Assembly: GCF_036898095.1 (NCBI RefSeq)
Contig: NC_090768.1
Coordinates: 53,238,702 to 53,302,701 of the forward strand
DNA: 64,000 nt
DNA from: Palaemon carinicauda
Taxonomy: Eukaryota; Arthropoda; Malacostraca; Decapoda; Palaemonidae
Reading direction: 5' to 3'
Below are positions 44,101 through 54,020 of the stretch, piece by piece (position 1 is the stretch's first letter; each line of letters starts with the position of its first letter). The notes under the pieces are model-generated. The model made no database searches, was not told the DNA's origin, and worked only from the letters and a program-made list of their open reading frames with translations. A program made the position numbers and the translations under genes.

Positions 44101-47100
44101 TTTTGCAATCCTTGGATAAGTTGCAAAACATAAATAAATAGACTACCTAAATTAACAACACTAAAGATCATAGAGGAAATCTTATCAGAATACAATAGAC
44201 AGGAATTTTAAGACTAAAAGATTAAATAACATTTTCAAGGCTACAACTTGAAAGTAATAAATAAATTGGCAAAAATGAATTGGAAAAATTAAATATGCAA
44301 ATAGCCATTGGGCCATTAACAGTATAATGTACATGGTTTTTAGGCATTTAAAAAATAATTATTTTATATTTAATCAGTTCATTTACTTTAAAAAAGCACA
44401 ACTGAAAGAATATTTTTTTCTTTGATAGAGAAGTTCAGTTGTCACAATACTCACTCTTAATAAGAATCTGAAGAGTCTCATTCTGTGGGGGTCCGTGTCC
44501 CACATCATAGGGGATAACGGTTGTGAGATACTGGAGGAAAGCAAGAAAATTATAATTAGTAACCTTAATATTTAATAAATCTTAAGGAAGGATAGGATCG
44601 TAAAGGATTTAACAACGCATTCAATAATTTCCTAAAAAAAATATTCCACAAATGTGTTGTTGAAATACTGCTGTTCACATAGTAGACAATTGTTAATAAT
44701 CAACAGGAAAAGGTTACTTCTGGGCGGGTATACGTACTGTACTGTACAGGTATACATGAAAATTCAGTAAAAACATATTCGGGAAAGAACGAAAACATTA
44801 AATAATGCTATGAGAACTCAACTGTAAACAGAACTAAAATTAAACCCACAAACTGACTGTCTTTATTGTCTTCAGTTTTTGGCAGTACTTTGAAATTGAA
44901 GCACAAGTTAGTTCTCAAATTATTTTCAAATGCACTTTTCACAATAATAAGTCAATTTCTTGCTATGAAGTGAACTTGCAAAAGCATCCAGAGCCAAGAT
45001 CTTCAGTTTGAAAAAACACTTGCTCATGACCATTAGTGCATTACTTGCAATTCATTACTTTTCGTTAAGTTATGAGAACATGCAATTGCAAAACATCCAA
45101 AACAATTTCAAAGAATTTATGCCATGCTATAAAGACAGTTTGGACAAACATAATGAAAGCAGTCATAATAATGCAGTGCACGAATACTTAGCGAACGGAC
45201 TAGTAGTGCGTCGGTAACATTCATGGTGGAAAAAACAATAACTCAAAAAACAAAAATATTACAATGCTGTACTTATCATTAGTTGAAATGTAAATTAATA
45301 CAATACAACCAAAACTAAAAATCTTTTGCCTAATGTCTCACTTTAAATTCAACATAGTAATCAAATCACCAATATTTTCATAGCTTTTAAAAACTGAAAT
45401 TTTCTGTTATTCTATAAAGACTGACTTCAAAATTAAATTAAACATGAAAATTAATTTCTCTGTTCCTACTTATGTGTAATGTAAGAGTTTTATTTTCAGT
45501 TTTGTACCAAAGAATTTCAATTAACAAGTCAAAGCAATTATCTAAAGTATTTAAAGATTAAATCTCACTTGTTAGCAGCTGTAAATCTTTTTCAAGATCC
45601 TTAATATTAAGATTATTCTACACAACTACAGTAAAACAAAACAGAATGGGCATTCCAGTCGGTGGTTACAACATTTTCAAGATGGCAATTCAGAATTAGT
45701 GCTTTACATTCAAGGACAAACTTTTAACATATTTATGATCTTATATGATGTAATCCACCTTTGGATCAATGCCATTTGGTCCAACCTTCTTCTGTTTCTT
45801 CTTCTCCACATTAAAGTTCCGTCTCTTGTTCTGCACCTGGTAAAAAGATAATAATTCAACGTGAAAATACAAAGCATTATTCTCGAGTAAATAACTATTC
45901 ACTTGAAAGACTAACTTGCAGGATTAAGATGTGCATTACAGTACTCTAGAAAGTGGAAACAATCTTATTTTTTACAAAATTTTTTATATAAACCAATTAA
46001 TCATAAGATCTCTCATTCCTGTTCAGGCTTTCCAAATCACACCCACCTGCCGTATTAGAAAAATTAAGTCCAAACTGTATGTGTCCCAAACCTGCATATG
46101 AAACTATTCATCCTCTAATTCTGTTATATGAATGGAAAAAAACCATTTCATTGTGGTTAATGAATTTTCAAGAAAAGTTTGTTTATCATCAAACAGTTTG
46201 TACCTACAACCTTATTAATAAGGTGACTTAATTTAGTAGTGAGGATGAATGAATGTCCACCCCCAATTATGACTTTTCTCCAAAACTAGGAGGGTTTTGT
46301 ATGGCTTGAAGGTTGAGTGGCACATTATCATCAGACATCCCACTCACATAAAAGGTCTTGTACGACAATTAATAGAGAAAAATCAACTAAAGTAAAATTA
46401 AGAGAATGGTGGGTGGTACTGCCGAATTCCATCCCAAAGTACAGCACCAATTTCCAGCGGAGAAAATAGGCAATACTCAATGTGCCTTAATATTTCATTA
46501 TGACATTATTTTCGGAGACTACTGAGAAGGCTCTTATGACATGCCACAGTCAGACAACTTTCTACAGATAGTTTTTTTTTATCAAAGTATTGAGAATAGT
46601 GACCAAAGAAGATTTTAGCCTGGTACATGTGAAACTTTTGAGATAAGGCACAAAAGATCATCAACCTCTACAACATTAGTAAAACAAGAACAGCAAAGGG
46701 AATTACAGTACTTTGCTTCTGCAATCTGTCTTGGCTACATAACCCTGTAAAAAATATAACCTTAAGAATTACCTTTCTTTAAGTAATATTTAATAATGGA
46801 TGAATCACACTACCATGCTCCAAGGAGGCCAGAAATCCTAATATCCAGGTTTTAAAGATTAAATCCAGGAGTAAAGACTTGAAGCAGTTCATACAGAAGC
46901 TTGGTTTAACTTTGAGGCCCAAGGACTAGGTCCCAAAGTTGGTCTGACCATAGATCAGAATAATCTGGCTGAAATGCTACTAGGATGGCTCTCTATTTTA
47001 CTTTACCTCTGTTTACACTTCTTTTCTTCCATCTTACTATCCAACCTATTAATTTTTATTTCAAATGCTATTGTTTTCCCACAAATAATGCCTCATCATT

Positions 47101-48306
47101 AAATAGACTCCTCACCCCCACTGTCCTAATTAGTTCATTGTTGGAAGACTTTCAAACTTAACAGTTCATACCACTAACTATTTATGGAAAAATGCTGGGT
47201 CATCACTCATAGAGATAAGAGAAAAACATAAGAAACATTGCCTGATATGCAATCATTTTTAAGAAATAAACATTTCTTACTTGTAGAAGGAGGGAGATAA
47301 ATGAATTCTTCAGTTCCTTTTCATATTCCAGTTCATCCCTTAGGGCCAACTGATTTATGAGGGTTTCTGAGTATTGTCGAATAACCAGCTCCAATTCCAT
47401 GTAGGTCTCATTCAATTCTCCTATACTCATGTTGTTTAATTCTGTAAAATGAAGAAAAAAGTTACTGGTACCTGTAACATTAATGTTAAAAGCATAATTA
47501 TTCTCTAAGTGGCAAACATTAGTATACAGGGGTATCTGGATTACAAATGATGAGAGTAAATTTTTCAAGTTCATCGAATTAACAAGACACCTAATAATTA
47601 GAAAATTATTTAAATAAAATGGTAATTATTACTGTTATTATCCAACTACTTCCATAATTTTTCTTCCTATTTACCCTTACTCTTACTTTCGTACTTTCCA
47701 AACGTATACGTACGTATACGAAAATGAAAGAGATGAACTTTTACCTTAATATTTCAAATTTCAGATGGGAAAATATTAAATTTCTGCCAATGTTGTAGCT
47801 ATACCATTAAATATTGAAAAAATCAACATTACCCTACAAAATATAAAAAATTTACAAACCCCTACTTTACCCTTTATCTTTCTTTCTCCCATGAACATTA
47901 AATCAAATAATTTCCACCACTGGACTCTTCCATATAGTCACCAATCTACTCAAAGGCAACCATGTATAATGTTGCAAGATCATTGCTGCCCCATCTATCT
48001 TTAGTGTTGAGAAAAGCTAAGTATTATCTGATGTCATTATGCAAATTACATTGTTCTTACATAAGGTTAAGGAAACTTCTTATGTCATTAGACTTCCTTT
48101 TACATGCTAAACATCAAGAGGAGTTTCTTTACAGATAACAGGACACCTATATTAATAGCTCCATATTATTGGCTAACACTGCCCTATTAAATTACCAGAA
48201 TAATAAATCAATCGGTAGCCTCGTCTTTCTTTTAATAGATAGATTTTATGAAGTTTTGAAGCCTTTCTATCTAGCTTGCTGTTAAATAAATTCAGTCTAC
48301 TGTTCC

Positions 48307-48342
<36 letters not shown>

Positions 48343-51300
48343 TATTAATTATTATTATTATCAACACTAGCTAAGCTACAATCCTAGTTGAAAAAGTAGA
48401 ATACTATAAGTTATACCTAAGGGCTCCAACAGGAAAAAATAGCCCAGTAAGGAAATGAGGAAATAAATAAACTACAAAAGAGGTAATGAACAATTAAAAG
48501 ATAATACTTTAAGAACAATAACAATATTAAAATAGATCTTTCATACATGAACTATAAAAATAGGTTTATGTCACCTTATTCAACATGTAAACATTCACTG
48601 CAAGTAAGATATCAAAAACTTGTCCAGAACTAATTTTCTCAGCTCCTCAAAGTTTCATAATTGTCAAAAGCTTTTTATAACTTACTTTCTGCATAGAGAG
48701 GTGGGGGAAGGGGATGTGTTAACGGCTCATTTGCATTCCCTCCTCCTGACGACGCTTCTTCCACACATTCATCCTCAGAAGAACTTCCCTCCTGTAAGCA
48801 GAATGTAAATCAGCTGATGATCCAAACTCATTACACAAGCGATGAAAAATAATATAACTGATATTTTACTGAAATTGCTGTATTAATAGTACAGTACAAT
48901 ACTGTATTGATAACAGGTTATGTAAATATGATAATTTATTTCAGAATCCACTGTAAAGAAAAAAAATTCTTCATAATGTAAAATATTTCAGATCTTGAGA
49001 GAATTTTGAGTCCATCAATGATCTGCCCTTTGCAGTTTATCATACTGCACAAAAGGAGGAATGTGGGAGTTTCTGCATACAGATGACCTAGAGCTAAAAG
49101 CAAAATCTGAGGAAGAAGTGGTGGAAATGTTTGAAAGGTGAAGTGGTAAGAAAAAATAACCTATTGGTGACTGGAAGGGAAGCACAGGAAAAGGTACAAT
49201 CAGGAATTTGGTCATGCAGTTGTTTTTGGGGGGTGATGAACAGTGTCATAAAAGGTGCTATGGATCACAAAATCTACGTGGAACAAGAGATTTCAGATTC
49301 TCGACATATATTACAGGCAAATGGGTTAGATACAAGAGTTGAGAACTAGGCTGTGATTGATATGCAGGACTTGGAAGAGAGCGAGCACTTCTATTACTTT
49401 AGAGTACAATACTGGAATATGAAACATATCTTGAGAGAGAATAGTAAGGTAGAGAGTAGCATGAGGAATAGATGGAGGGGTGCGATGTCCAGAAACTGGA
49501 AAAAACAAACAGTGAACTCAAAGATCAAGAAGGTTTGGACATGCGATAAAAAAGGACAAGGAACAGTTAGTCAGAGAACAGTAAATATACACATGGTAGA
49601 ACGACGACCTGTAGAAAGGCCAAGCAAAATGCTGAAACGAGAGACAGATGTAGACCTAGCCCTAATTGGAGCTGAGAGGGAAGAGAATGGAGTGAATTCC
49701 TTTCAAATCTAACCCCAAAAGGGAAGAGATGACAAAAAAATCCTTACGCCGATTTAAATATACAGAATGGCACATTAAGTTGCACCAACTGTATTTTGTA
49801 TTGTACTACTTAAACAAAACATGTCTTTTATAGTTTCCAAGACTTGCCTGCATAAGGTCATCAATTTCTTTTATGACTTCCTCAGCACTTTTGACAGGCT
49901 CTGCACTGAGACCATTGAGTATCAGGTGATGGAGGTCCAGGTCCTGAGCCACTTCCTCTTCTTCTGCATCCTCCTCTGCAGTTCTTTCACTGTCATCTGC
50001 AGGACTTGTCAATGCCTGAAATATTAAACTGCTTTGTTAATGTCTGGCAGAGATGATAATTTGTTCGTAGCCATAAAGTTTTTATGATAAAAACTAAGTA
50101 TGTTAGACTTTGTTGGTAATAGTGACTCGTTTTGTGTAAAAATGGGAAAGAGATAAGATAGTGTTATTCCTTTGTGGTCGTTTAATTGTTTTTTGGAAGG
50201 AGTGGAGAAAGAATTTAGAAAAAGGACAGTAGAAGTAAGTTAATCAGGGTGAGATAAAATGATTAGGAACAGTTTAGAAAAATTGCAGATTGTGCAAGAG
50301 TAAAGTTATGACAGTAAAATGAAACCAAGAAGAAGCAGCAAGAAGTGTTGGATATTAAGCCCATACTCTTACAATTCTCAGCATCTTACAACTTAGCTGA
50401 GATGGTAGATTAATCGCCTGCGTATCGTTGAAGCCCGAGAGAAAAAAATGGCCTACAAAGTTTAAGTTCTTAAGAAAAGTCCACTCCAGAGAATAAAGAA
50501 CTGCCTTTGCCATATGAAGGACCACTTTTGAAGTAATAGATTTCTATAGGTATTTGGGGAAAAACACTTCAGAGGATGGTAGGGTGAGGAAACAGATGTC
50601 ATAAAATAGGTGAAGCAGAGAAGGTTGAGAGTTATGTACATGAATATTCATTAGAATGCACAAAGGAATTGTTGAGCCAACTCTTCTCTATGGAAGTGAA
50701 GTGTAGATCATAAATGAACTGGAAAGAAAAAAGTGGAAGCAATTGAGATGAACTGTTTACATAGTACATATTTAAAACATGAGGATTGAGATGATGAGAA
50801 ATGTAGGGATGCAAAGGATTGGTAAAAATTACTAGTATGAGAGAAAGGATGGATTATTTTATTCTGAGATTTGAACTTGTGGTATAATTGAATACGATAG
50901 GTTGGTAAAGAGTGTGTACAATTTGGGTGTGCTTACAGGAAGGTTTAGAGGAAGCCCTACGAATAGCTGATTACAGCATATGGGTAAACGTACTATTAGA
51001 AAGGAAGAGCCTCCACATTAAAAAATTGAGTGTGCAAGCAAGATAGAGGAAATGATGAGTTTTTTTATCTTAAAAAGCTAACTTTTATGATCATATATTA
51101 ACTACTAATCACAGATTTTCCTTAAATAAGGATCAGATATCATTTTCACCTACCCTTCTCCTACCAACTGGATCTTCCATGTAGTCTGAACTAAACACAA
51201 AACTGCGAACCCCTTGATCATATATTTAATCTCTGCCAAGTATACTTCAAAACCAATGATCCTTTATTAAAACTATACCCTCCTCTTTCTCCATCGTCTA

Positions 51301-52970
51301 CTTCTACTTGATGTGTGAAATGTTAATAATAATAGTATTAAGGAAAAAAGACATCATAAAACATGAAATAACTAACTGAACCCAAAATGATCAATAAAAA
51401 AAAAACTTTTCCGTTATTCAATGAAATGTAACAAGAAAAAATGTTCTTCATTGATATGTATAAAAATCTGGAGTTCTTCAAAGAAATGTAAAAAAAACAG
51501 TTGTTCTTCAATGAAATGGAAAAAAAACAGCTGTTCTTTAATGAAATATATAAAAATCAGTTGTTCTTTAATGAAATGTAAAAGAAATCAGTTCTTTAAT
51601 GAAATGTAAAAAAAAGCTGTTATTTAATGAAATGTATAAAAATCAGTTGTTCTTAAATGAAATGTAAAAAAAAAAAACAGCTGTTCTTTAATGAAATGTA
51701 TAACAATCAGTTGTTCTTCAATGAAATGTAAAAAAATCAGTTGGTCTTCACTGAAATTTAAAAATAAAACAGTTGTTCTTCAATGGAATGTTAAAAAAAT
51801 TCAGTTGTTCTTGAATGAAATGTAAAAAAATCAGTCGTTCTTTAATGAAATGTAAAAAAAACTGCTGTTCTTCAACGATATTTATAAAAATCAGTTGTTC
51901 TTCAATGAAATGTATAAAAAAACAGTTGTTCTTCAATGAAATGTAAAAAAATCAGTTGTTCTTCAATGTAATGAAAAAAACAGTAGTTCTTCAATAATAT
52001 ATAAAAAATCAGTTGTTATTCAATGAAATGTAAAAAAATCAGTTGTTCTTCAAAGAACTGTATAAAGATCAGTTGTTCTTCAATGAAATGTGAAAAAAAA
52101 ATAAGTTGGTCTTCAAAGAAATGTATGAAGATCTGTTGTTCTCCAATGAAATGTAAAAAAAAAAGTTGTTCTTCAATTACATGTAAAAATAATGAATTGT
52201 TCTTCGATGAAATGTGAAAAAATAAGTTGTTCTTCCATGAAATGTAAAAAAACCAGTTGCTCTTCAATGAAATGTAAAAAATCAGTTGTTCTTCAATGAA
52301 ATGTAAAAAAAAAAATCAGTTGTTCTTCAATGAAATGTAAGAAAATCAGTTGTTCTCCAATGAAATGTAAAAAAAAACTGTTCTTTAATGAAATGTATAA
52401 AAATAAGTTGTACTTAAATGAAATGATAAAAAAACAGCTGTTCTTTAATGAAATGTATAAAAATCGGTCGTTCTTCAATGAAATGTAAAAGAAATCAATT
52501 GTTCTCCAATGAAATATAAAAAAAATCAGTTGTTCTTCAATGAAATATAAAAGAAATCAATTGTTCTCCAATGAAATGTAAAAAACCAGTAGTTCTTCAA
52601 TAAAATATAAAAAATCAGTTGTTCTTCAATGAAATTTAAAAAAAAATCAGTTGTTCTTCAATGAAATGTAAAAAAAAATCAGTTGTTCTTCAAAGAAATG
52701 TATAAAGATCAGTTGTTCTCTAATGAAATGTATAAAAAATCAGTTGTTCTTCAATGAAATATCTGGGTGTAACCTTCATTTCCTAGCCATATTATTAGAC
52801 TCCAAGGCTGTGACTCCACAAATGATGGCCTTGAAGTGAGGAAGGGTCATGAAAGCCTTACCTTTGCCTCATTTAGGTTGAGCACTGGTAGATACTGCTG
52901 ACGTGTGTAAGTCTTACTCCAGTCAATTGGTAAGATGTTTCCAAAATTGCCTGTTATAGTCCACCACATC
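26157..52970 (-). CDS. Unc-76: FEZ/Unc-76 homologue (fasciculation and elongation protein zeta), C-terminal eight exons
   Basis: FEZ/Unc-76 proteins are cytoplasmic kinesin-1 adaptors for axonal transport and axon bundling. Eight exons on the minus strand splice with consistent phases to 259 codons plus stop. Visible family hallmarks are MWWTITGNFGNILPIDW (aligned to the FEZ VWDALTDNY...DW block), an acidic region, EEVIKEIDDLMQ, the coiled-coil block QLALRDELEYEKELKNSFIS, VQNKRRNFNVEKKK, YLTTVIPY, and the C-terminus PTLLTDYILKVLCPS. The last five residues match the invariant VLCP tail of animal FEZ proteins. The N-terminal exon(s) and promoter lie beyond 52,971 and were not found in the window. 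The span includes introns; exons are listed separately. The identification is by family knowledge, not a database search. Confidence 0.93.
26400..29250 (-). mobile_element. DIRS-like fragment E (gag part), decayed
   Basis: On the minus strand the sequence encodes QLANWVLKRKDA (about 27,000-27,045), matching the gag core SANWVLRRRDTVL of element B. Downstream of it comes EKDVEVMLKKWKANHD (about 26,880-26,925), comparable with EAEEIMEKVLKRK in B. Upstream parts (to about 29,250) are low-homology and full of stops. No RT, RNase H or recombinase was seen. It lies in the last FEZ intron, in the same orientation as the gene. The limits are approximate. Confidence 0.55.
29251..32306. other. AT-rich part of the last FEZ intron
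   Basis: No coding exon, transposon domain or tandem array was recognised. Short ORFs here (for example 30,102-30,392 and 30,813-31,043) have no motif. A short direct repeat, AAAGGTCAGTAGGTATAAGT-like, occurs at about 31,879 and 31,912. Confidence 0.5.
32570..32656 (-). repeat. DIRS D internal complementary region
   Basis: GTTAGGAAAAATACAAATTA and flanking bases (32,570-32,612) are complementary to 32,307-32,350 (TAATTTGTATTTTCCTAAC). The other half (32,613-32,656, ending CTTTATAGGG) is complementary to 39,286-39,328 (CCCTATAAAG...). Confidence 0.85.
33050..33720 (-). pseudogene. DIRS D tyrosine recombinase, catalytic Tyr replaced by stop
   Basis: Minus-strand pieces match element B. LNLTLKTVFLL and AKRVGEL (about 33,650-33,710) include the first catalytic Arg. 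ELVAKTKNPAVADLRFGPFW (about 33,545-33,605) matches VAKTQNPAVWDPKFEGF. AHDIKGITTSLAL (about 33,265-33,305) retains His but has Lys for the second catalytic Arg. In AGVWKCQTHFTSC followed by TAA (stop at 33,205-33,203), the TAA occupies the place of the nucleophilic Tyr codon, with LQDVT following in frame. Other frame breaks are present. The protein cannot be functional. Confidence 0.8.
34390..35270 (-). pseudogene. DIRS D RT (deleted), RNase H and methyltransferase-like region
   Basis: Minus strand. RT start STLVEKASGGWRPVIDLSSL (about 35,200-35,260) is followed within about 75 codons by the RNase H-proximal WWISDANLLKDADL (about 34,905-34,950); element B has about 185 codons here. The YLDD active site is absent, so roughly 110 codons are deleted. 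RNase H parts include DNTTVVAYVNKQGG (about 34,680-34,725) and FIPGKRNVLVDNLS (about 34,555-34,600). Methyltransferase-like VDLFATSLNKKLLMYCSPVP lies at about 34,400-34,460. Frames change several times. Confidence 0.75.
35695..36186 (-). pseudogene. DIRS D gag core
   Basis: An open frame of 163 codons on the minus strand encodes VVNLWSNWILKRQDAVLDKF (about 35,795-35,855), matching SANWVLRRRDTVLSKLSRR of element B gag. The following KQMPRVEALKLHSS matches RRIPDREARALRSL. It lies upstream of the RT remnant in element order. No start or full-length gag can be assembled. Confidence 0.7.
38512..39048 (-). pseudogene. DIRS D gag N-terminal part
   Basis: An open minus-strand frame of 178 codons just inside the element's left end. 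It contains HPAQCRELPSSQWERFGRWR followed by the basic KKSKRDFSPLGSPSKAKK, then Ser-rich sequence. The C...QWxRF...KKxK pattern resembles the gag start of element B (C-x2-C-x2-W-x3-QWVRF-x3-KKNK). Gag identity follows from this and from position. The frame does not continue to the gag core at 36 kb. Confidence 0.6.
39329..42957. other. AT-rich last-intron sequence of FEZ
   Basis: No exon, ORF with motif, transposon domain or tandem repeat was recognised here. Confidence 0.5.
42958..43154. mobile_element. Palindromic MITE (foldback element), about 197 bp
   Basis: Two arms of about 89 bp (42,959-43,047 and 43,064-43,153) are inverted copies of each other, about 90% identical, around a short centre (GGACAAGATAATTCT). 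The ends are TATAGTCAAT and ATTGACTATA. It has no coding capacity. A TA duplication is possible but cannot be separated from the palindrome itself. It lies in the last FEZ intron, 640 bp from exon g. Confidence 0.85.
43790..43855 (-). CDS. Unc-76: FEZ exon g (PTLLTDYILK)
   Basis: Acceptor TTTTTGCAG precedes 43,855 and donor GTGAGA follows 43,790. Encodes ILMAINEDSPTVPTLLTDYI then LK, near-identical to FEZ C-termini. It leaves one G to start the codon completed 17.6 kb away. Confidence 0.95.
44455..44530 (-). CDS. Unc-76: FEZ exon f (YLTTVIPY block)
   Basis: Acceptor CTCCAG precedes 44,530 and donor GTGAGT follows 44,455. Reads YLTTVIPYDVGHGPP then QNETLQILIK with one base left over. The vertebrate counterpart has YLNTVIPYEKK. 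Confidence 0.94.
45759..45836 (-). CDS. Unc-76: FEZ exon e (basic segment)
   Basis: Acceptor CCAG precedes 45,836 and donor GTGGAT follows 45,759. It is 26 codons: VQNKRRNFNVEKKKQKK then VGPNGIDPK. It continues the coiled coil of exon d and is strongly basic. Phase 0 at both ends. Confidence 0.93.
47281..47441 (-). CDS. Unc-76: FEZ exon d (coiled-coil core)
   Basis: Acceptor TTTTACAG precedes 47,441 and donor GTAAGA follows 47,281. Encodes LNNMSIGELNETYMELELVI and onward through QLALRDELEYEKELKNSFIS to LLLQ. This is the most conserved FEZ segment, predicted coiled coil. Ends in phase 0. Confidence 0.96.
48309..48545 (-). repeat. AAT-tailed dispersed repeat (minus orientation)
   Basis: An ATT tract (48,309-48,361) is joined to a sequence complementary to the family consensus: GCTAAGCTACAATCCTAGTT, GGGCTCCAACAGG and AATAGCCCAGTAAGGAAA. 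It lies in the FEZ intron between exons c and d. Confidence 0.8.
48686..48791 (-). CDS. Unc-76: FEZ exon c (Gly/Pro/Ser-rich linker)
   Basis: Acceptor CTTACAG precedes 48,791 and donor GTAAGT follows 48,686. It reads EGSSSEDECVEEASSGGG...PLPPPLYAE and leaves one base for the next exon. Low-complexity linker between the acidic region and the coiled coil. Confidence 0.85.
49055..49712 (+). pseudogene. LINE reverse transcriptase remnant, antisense to FEZ
   Basis: Plus-strand frames encode HTDDLELKAKSEEEVVEMFE (about 49,075-49,135), an RT active-site block (normally YADDL) with the usual following helix. Then come LLVTGREAQEKVQSG (about 49,160-49,205) and LEESEHFYYFRVQYWN (about 49,371-49,420), in the order found in LINE RTs. 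Stops and frame changes disable it, and a CCHC-like region expected after VQSG is scrambled. It sits in the GC-AG intron between exons b and c. Confidence 0.65.
49842..49850 (-). promoter_or_regulatory. GC splice donor (GC-AG intron)
   Basis: On the minus strand the exon/intron border is CAG|GCAAGT, the consensus for the minority GC-AG class, which is otherwise perfect. The nearest GT (four bases further) is a poor donor and would put the next exon out of frame with an early TGA. Confidence 0.8.
49848..50015 (-). CDS. Unc-76: FEZ exon b (56 codons, acidic and EEVIKEIDDLMQ)
   Basis: Acceptor ATATTTCAG precedes 50,015. It reads from ALTSPADDSERT through a Glu/Asp-rich run to EEVIKEIDDLMQ, aligned to the vertebrate FEZ VIEEIEEMMQ block. 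Both boundaries are phase 0. The donor is CAG|GCAAGT, a GC donor. Confidence 0.9.
50560..50990 (+). pseudogene. LINE reverse transcriptase 3' remnant, antisense to FEZ
   Basis: Translation in shifting frames gives SEDGRVRKQM (about 50,570-50,600) and HKGIVEPTLLYGSEV then ELERKKVEAIEMNCL (about 50,660-50,755). These match the post-active-site YLG...PTLLYGSE...R.ME.FEMKCLR pattern of LINE RTs. Several stops are present. It may derive from the same insertion as 49,055-49,712, but exon b lies between them. Confidence 0.6.
51417..52765 (+). repeat. Minisatellite, about 30-bp unit, roughly 45 copies
   Basis: The unit is close to CAATGAAATGTAAAAAA then TCAGTTGTTCTT, varying mainly in the A-run length and by point changes. 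It spans 1.35 kb of the intron between FEZ exons a and b, ending about 100 bp from exon a. The apparent Met/Lys/Cys/Ser-rich and Phe-rich ORFs on both strands are products of the repeat. Confidence 0.95.
52862..52970 (-). CDS. Unc-76: FEZ exon a (first found; 36 codons)
   Basis: Acceptor TTTTGCAG precedes 52,970 and donor GTAAGG follows 52,862. It enters in phase with one leftover base, then reads MWWTITGNFGNILPIDW...LNLNEAK and ends in phase 0. The preceding exon was not found up to 64,000. The other frames contain an early stop, which supports this reading. Confidence 0.88.
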
Positions 52971-53037
52971 CTGCAAAAGAAATAAAATATTTATTAGACT
53001 TTAACATGTAAAATTTTGCATGTGAACATTTTCATAC

Positions 53038-53470
53038 TACAAATAGTTTTTTTTCCTATGATTTCGGTTTTTTAAATTTTGCTGATAAACATTTTTAACC
53101 ATTAATAGCTTTTTTTTCCTATGATTTCGATATTTAAAATTTTTGCATATGAACATTTTCATACTACAAATAGGTTTTTTCCTATGACTTCGATATTTAA
53201 AATTTTTTGCTGATCAACATTTTTAACCATAAATAGCTTTTTTCCGATGATTTCAATATTTAAATTTATGCTAATGAAAATTTTTTACACCACAAATAGC
53301 TTTTTTCCTATGATTTCACACAACAAATAGAATTTTCCCTATGATTTCACACCACAAATAGCTTTATTCCTATGATTTCACACCACAAATAGCATTTTTC
53401 CTATGATTTCACACCACAAATAGCTCTTTTCCAATGACTTCACCACATAAATAGCGTTTTCTCTATTTCA
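53038..53470 (+). repeat. Tandem repeat with TTTTTCCTATGATTTC core
   Basis: At the right end the unit is about 30 bp (CACCACAAATAGC then TTTTTCCTATGATTTCA), five to six copies. At the left, longer alternating units of about 60 bp contain the same core plus AAAATTTTTGC and GAACATTTT. It is just upstream of FEZ exon a. Confidence 0.85.
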
Positions 53471-53618
53471 TAAATGTAGTTCTCGTGGGATAGTAGTTAC
53501 TTTATGATTTTCAAATTCATAGAATTGCTGTAGAAAATTATACGCAACATGCCAGTATATGAAAGAAAAATAATTATTTTTTCTAAGTGCTGTGGATGTT
53601 TTGCTCCCCGTGACATTT

Positions 53619-53621
<3 letters not shown>

Positions 53622-53652
<31 letters not shown>
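53622..53652 (+). repeat. Poly(A) run
   Basis: About 30 consecutive A. No retroposon body is recognised next to it. Confidence 0.85.
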
Positions 53653-53653
<1 letters not shown>

Positions 53654-53723
53654 CCTTGGAGTAATTACACTTTCGTTTTAGTCCGAAATGTAAATTACTG
53701 TGTAAGTAAACGTGTGTATATAC

Positions 53724-53775
<52 letters not shown>

Positions 53776-53786
53776 ATTATATATAT

Positions 53787-53871
<85 letters not shown>
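53724..53871 (+). repeat. AC then AT microsatellite
   Basis: (AC)n at about 53,726-53,758 passes into (AT)n to 53,871 with a few interruptions. Confidence 0.95.
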
Positions 53872-53872
<1 letters not shown>

Positions 53873-54020
53873 GCTAGTGTACATGACCCGTCAAAAAGGA
53901 TGGGTAAATATTTACATAGATATGTAGACACACGCAACCCCCTCCGATTTTTTGATAATCACTGACCTCCTAAGTTTCTCTAGTTAATGGAAATCTCAAA
54001 TGGAATTTTGAAACAAGCGG

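Noticed and set aside
45008..45217. 69-codon plus-strand ORF with a signal-peptide-like start
   Set aside because: It lies in a FEZ intron on the opposite strand, with no recognised family or supporting context.
47203..47574. Reading the whole 123-codon minus-strand ORF as a protein
   Set aside because: Only 47,281-47,441 is exon; both sides are intron with proper acceptor and donor sites.
49838..49848. GT donor a few bases after the exon b border
   Set aside because: It matches the donor consensus poorly and puts exon c in a frame with an early TGA; the GC donor keeps the FEZ frame.
51421..52478. Met/Lys/Cys/Ser-rich plus-strand ORFs and Phe-rich minus-strand ORFs
   Set aside because: They are translations of the 30-bp minisatellite; frames change with the A-run length and no unique sequence is involved.
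51417..52765. Regular 30-bp repeat as a CRISPR-like array
   Set aside because: There are no unique spacers between repeats, the genome is eukaryotic and no cas genes exist; it is a plain minisatellite.
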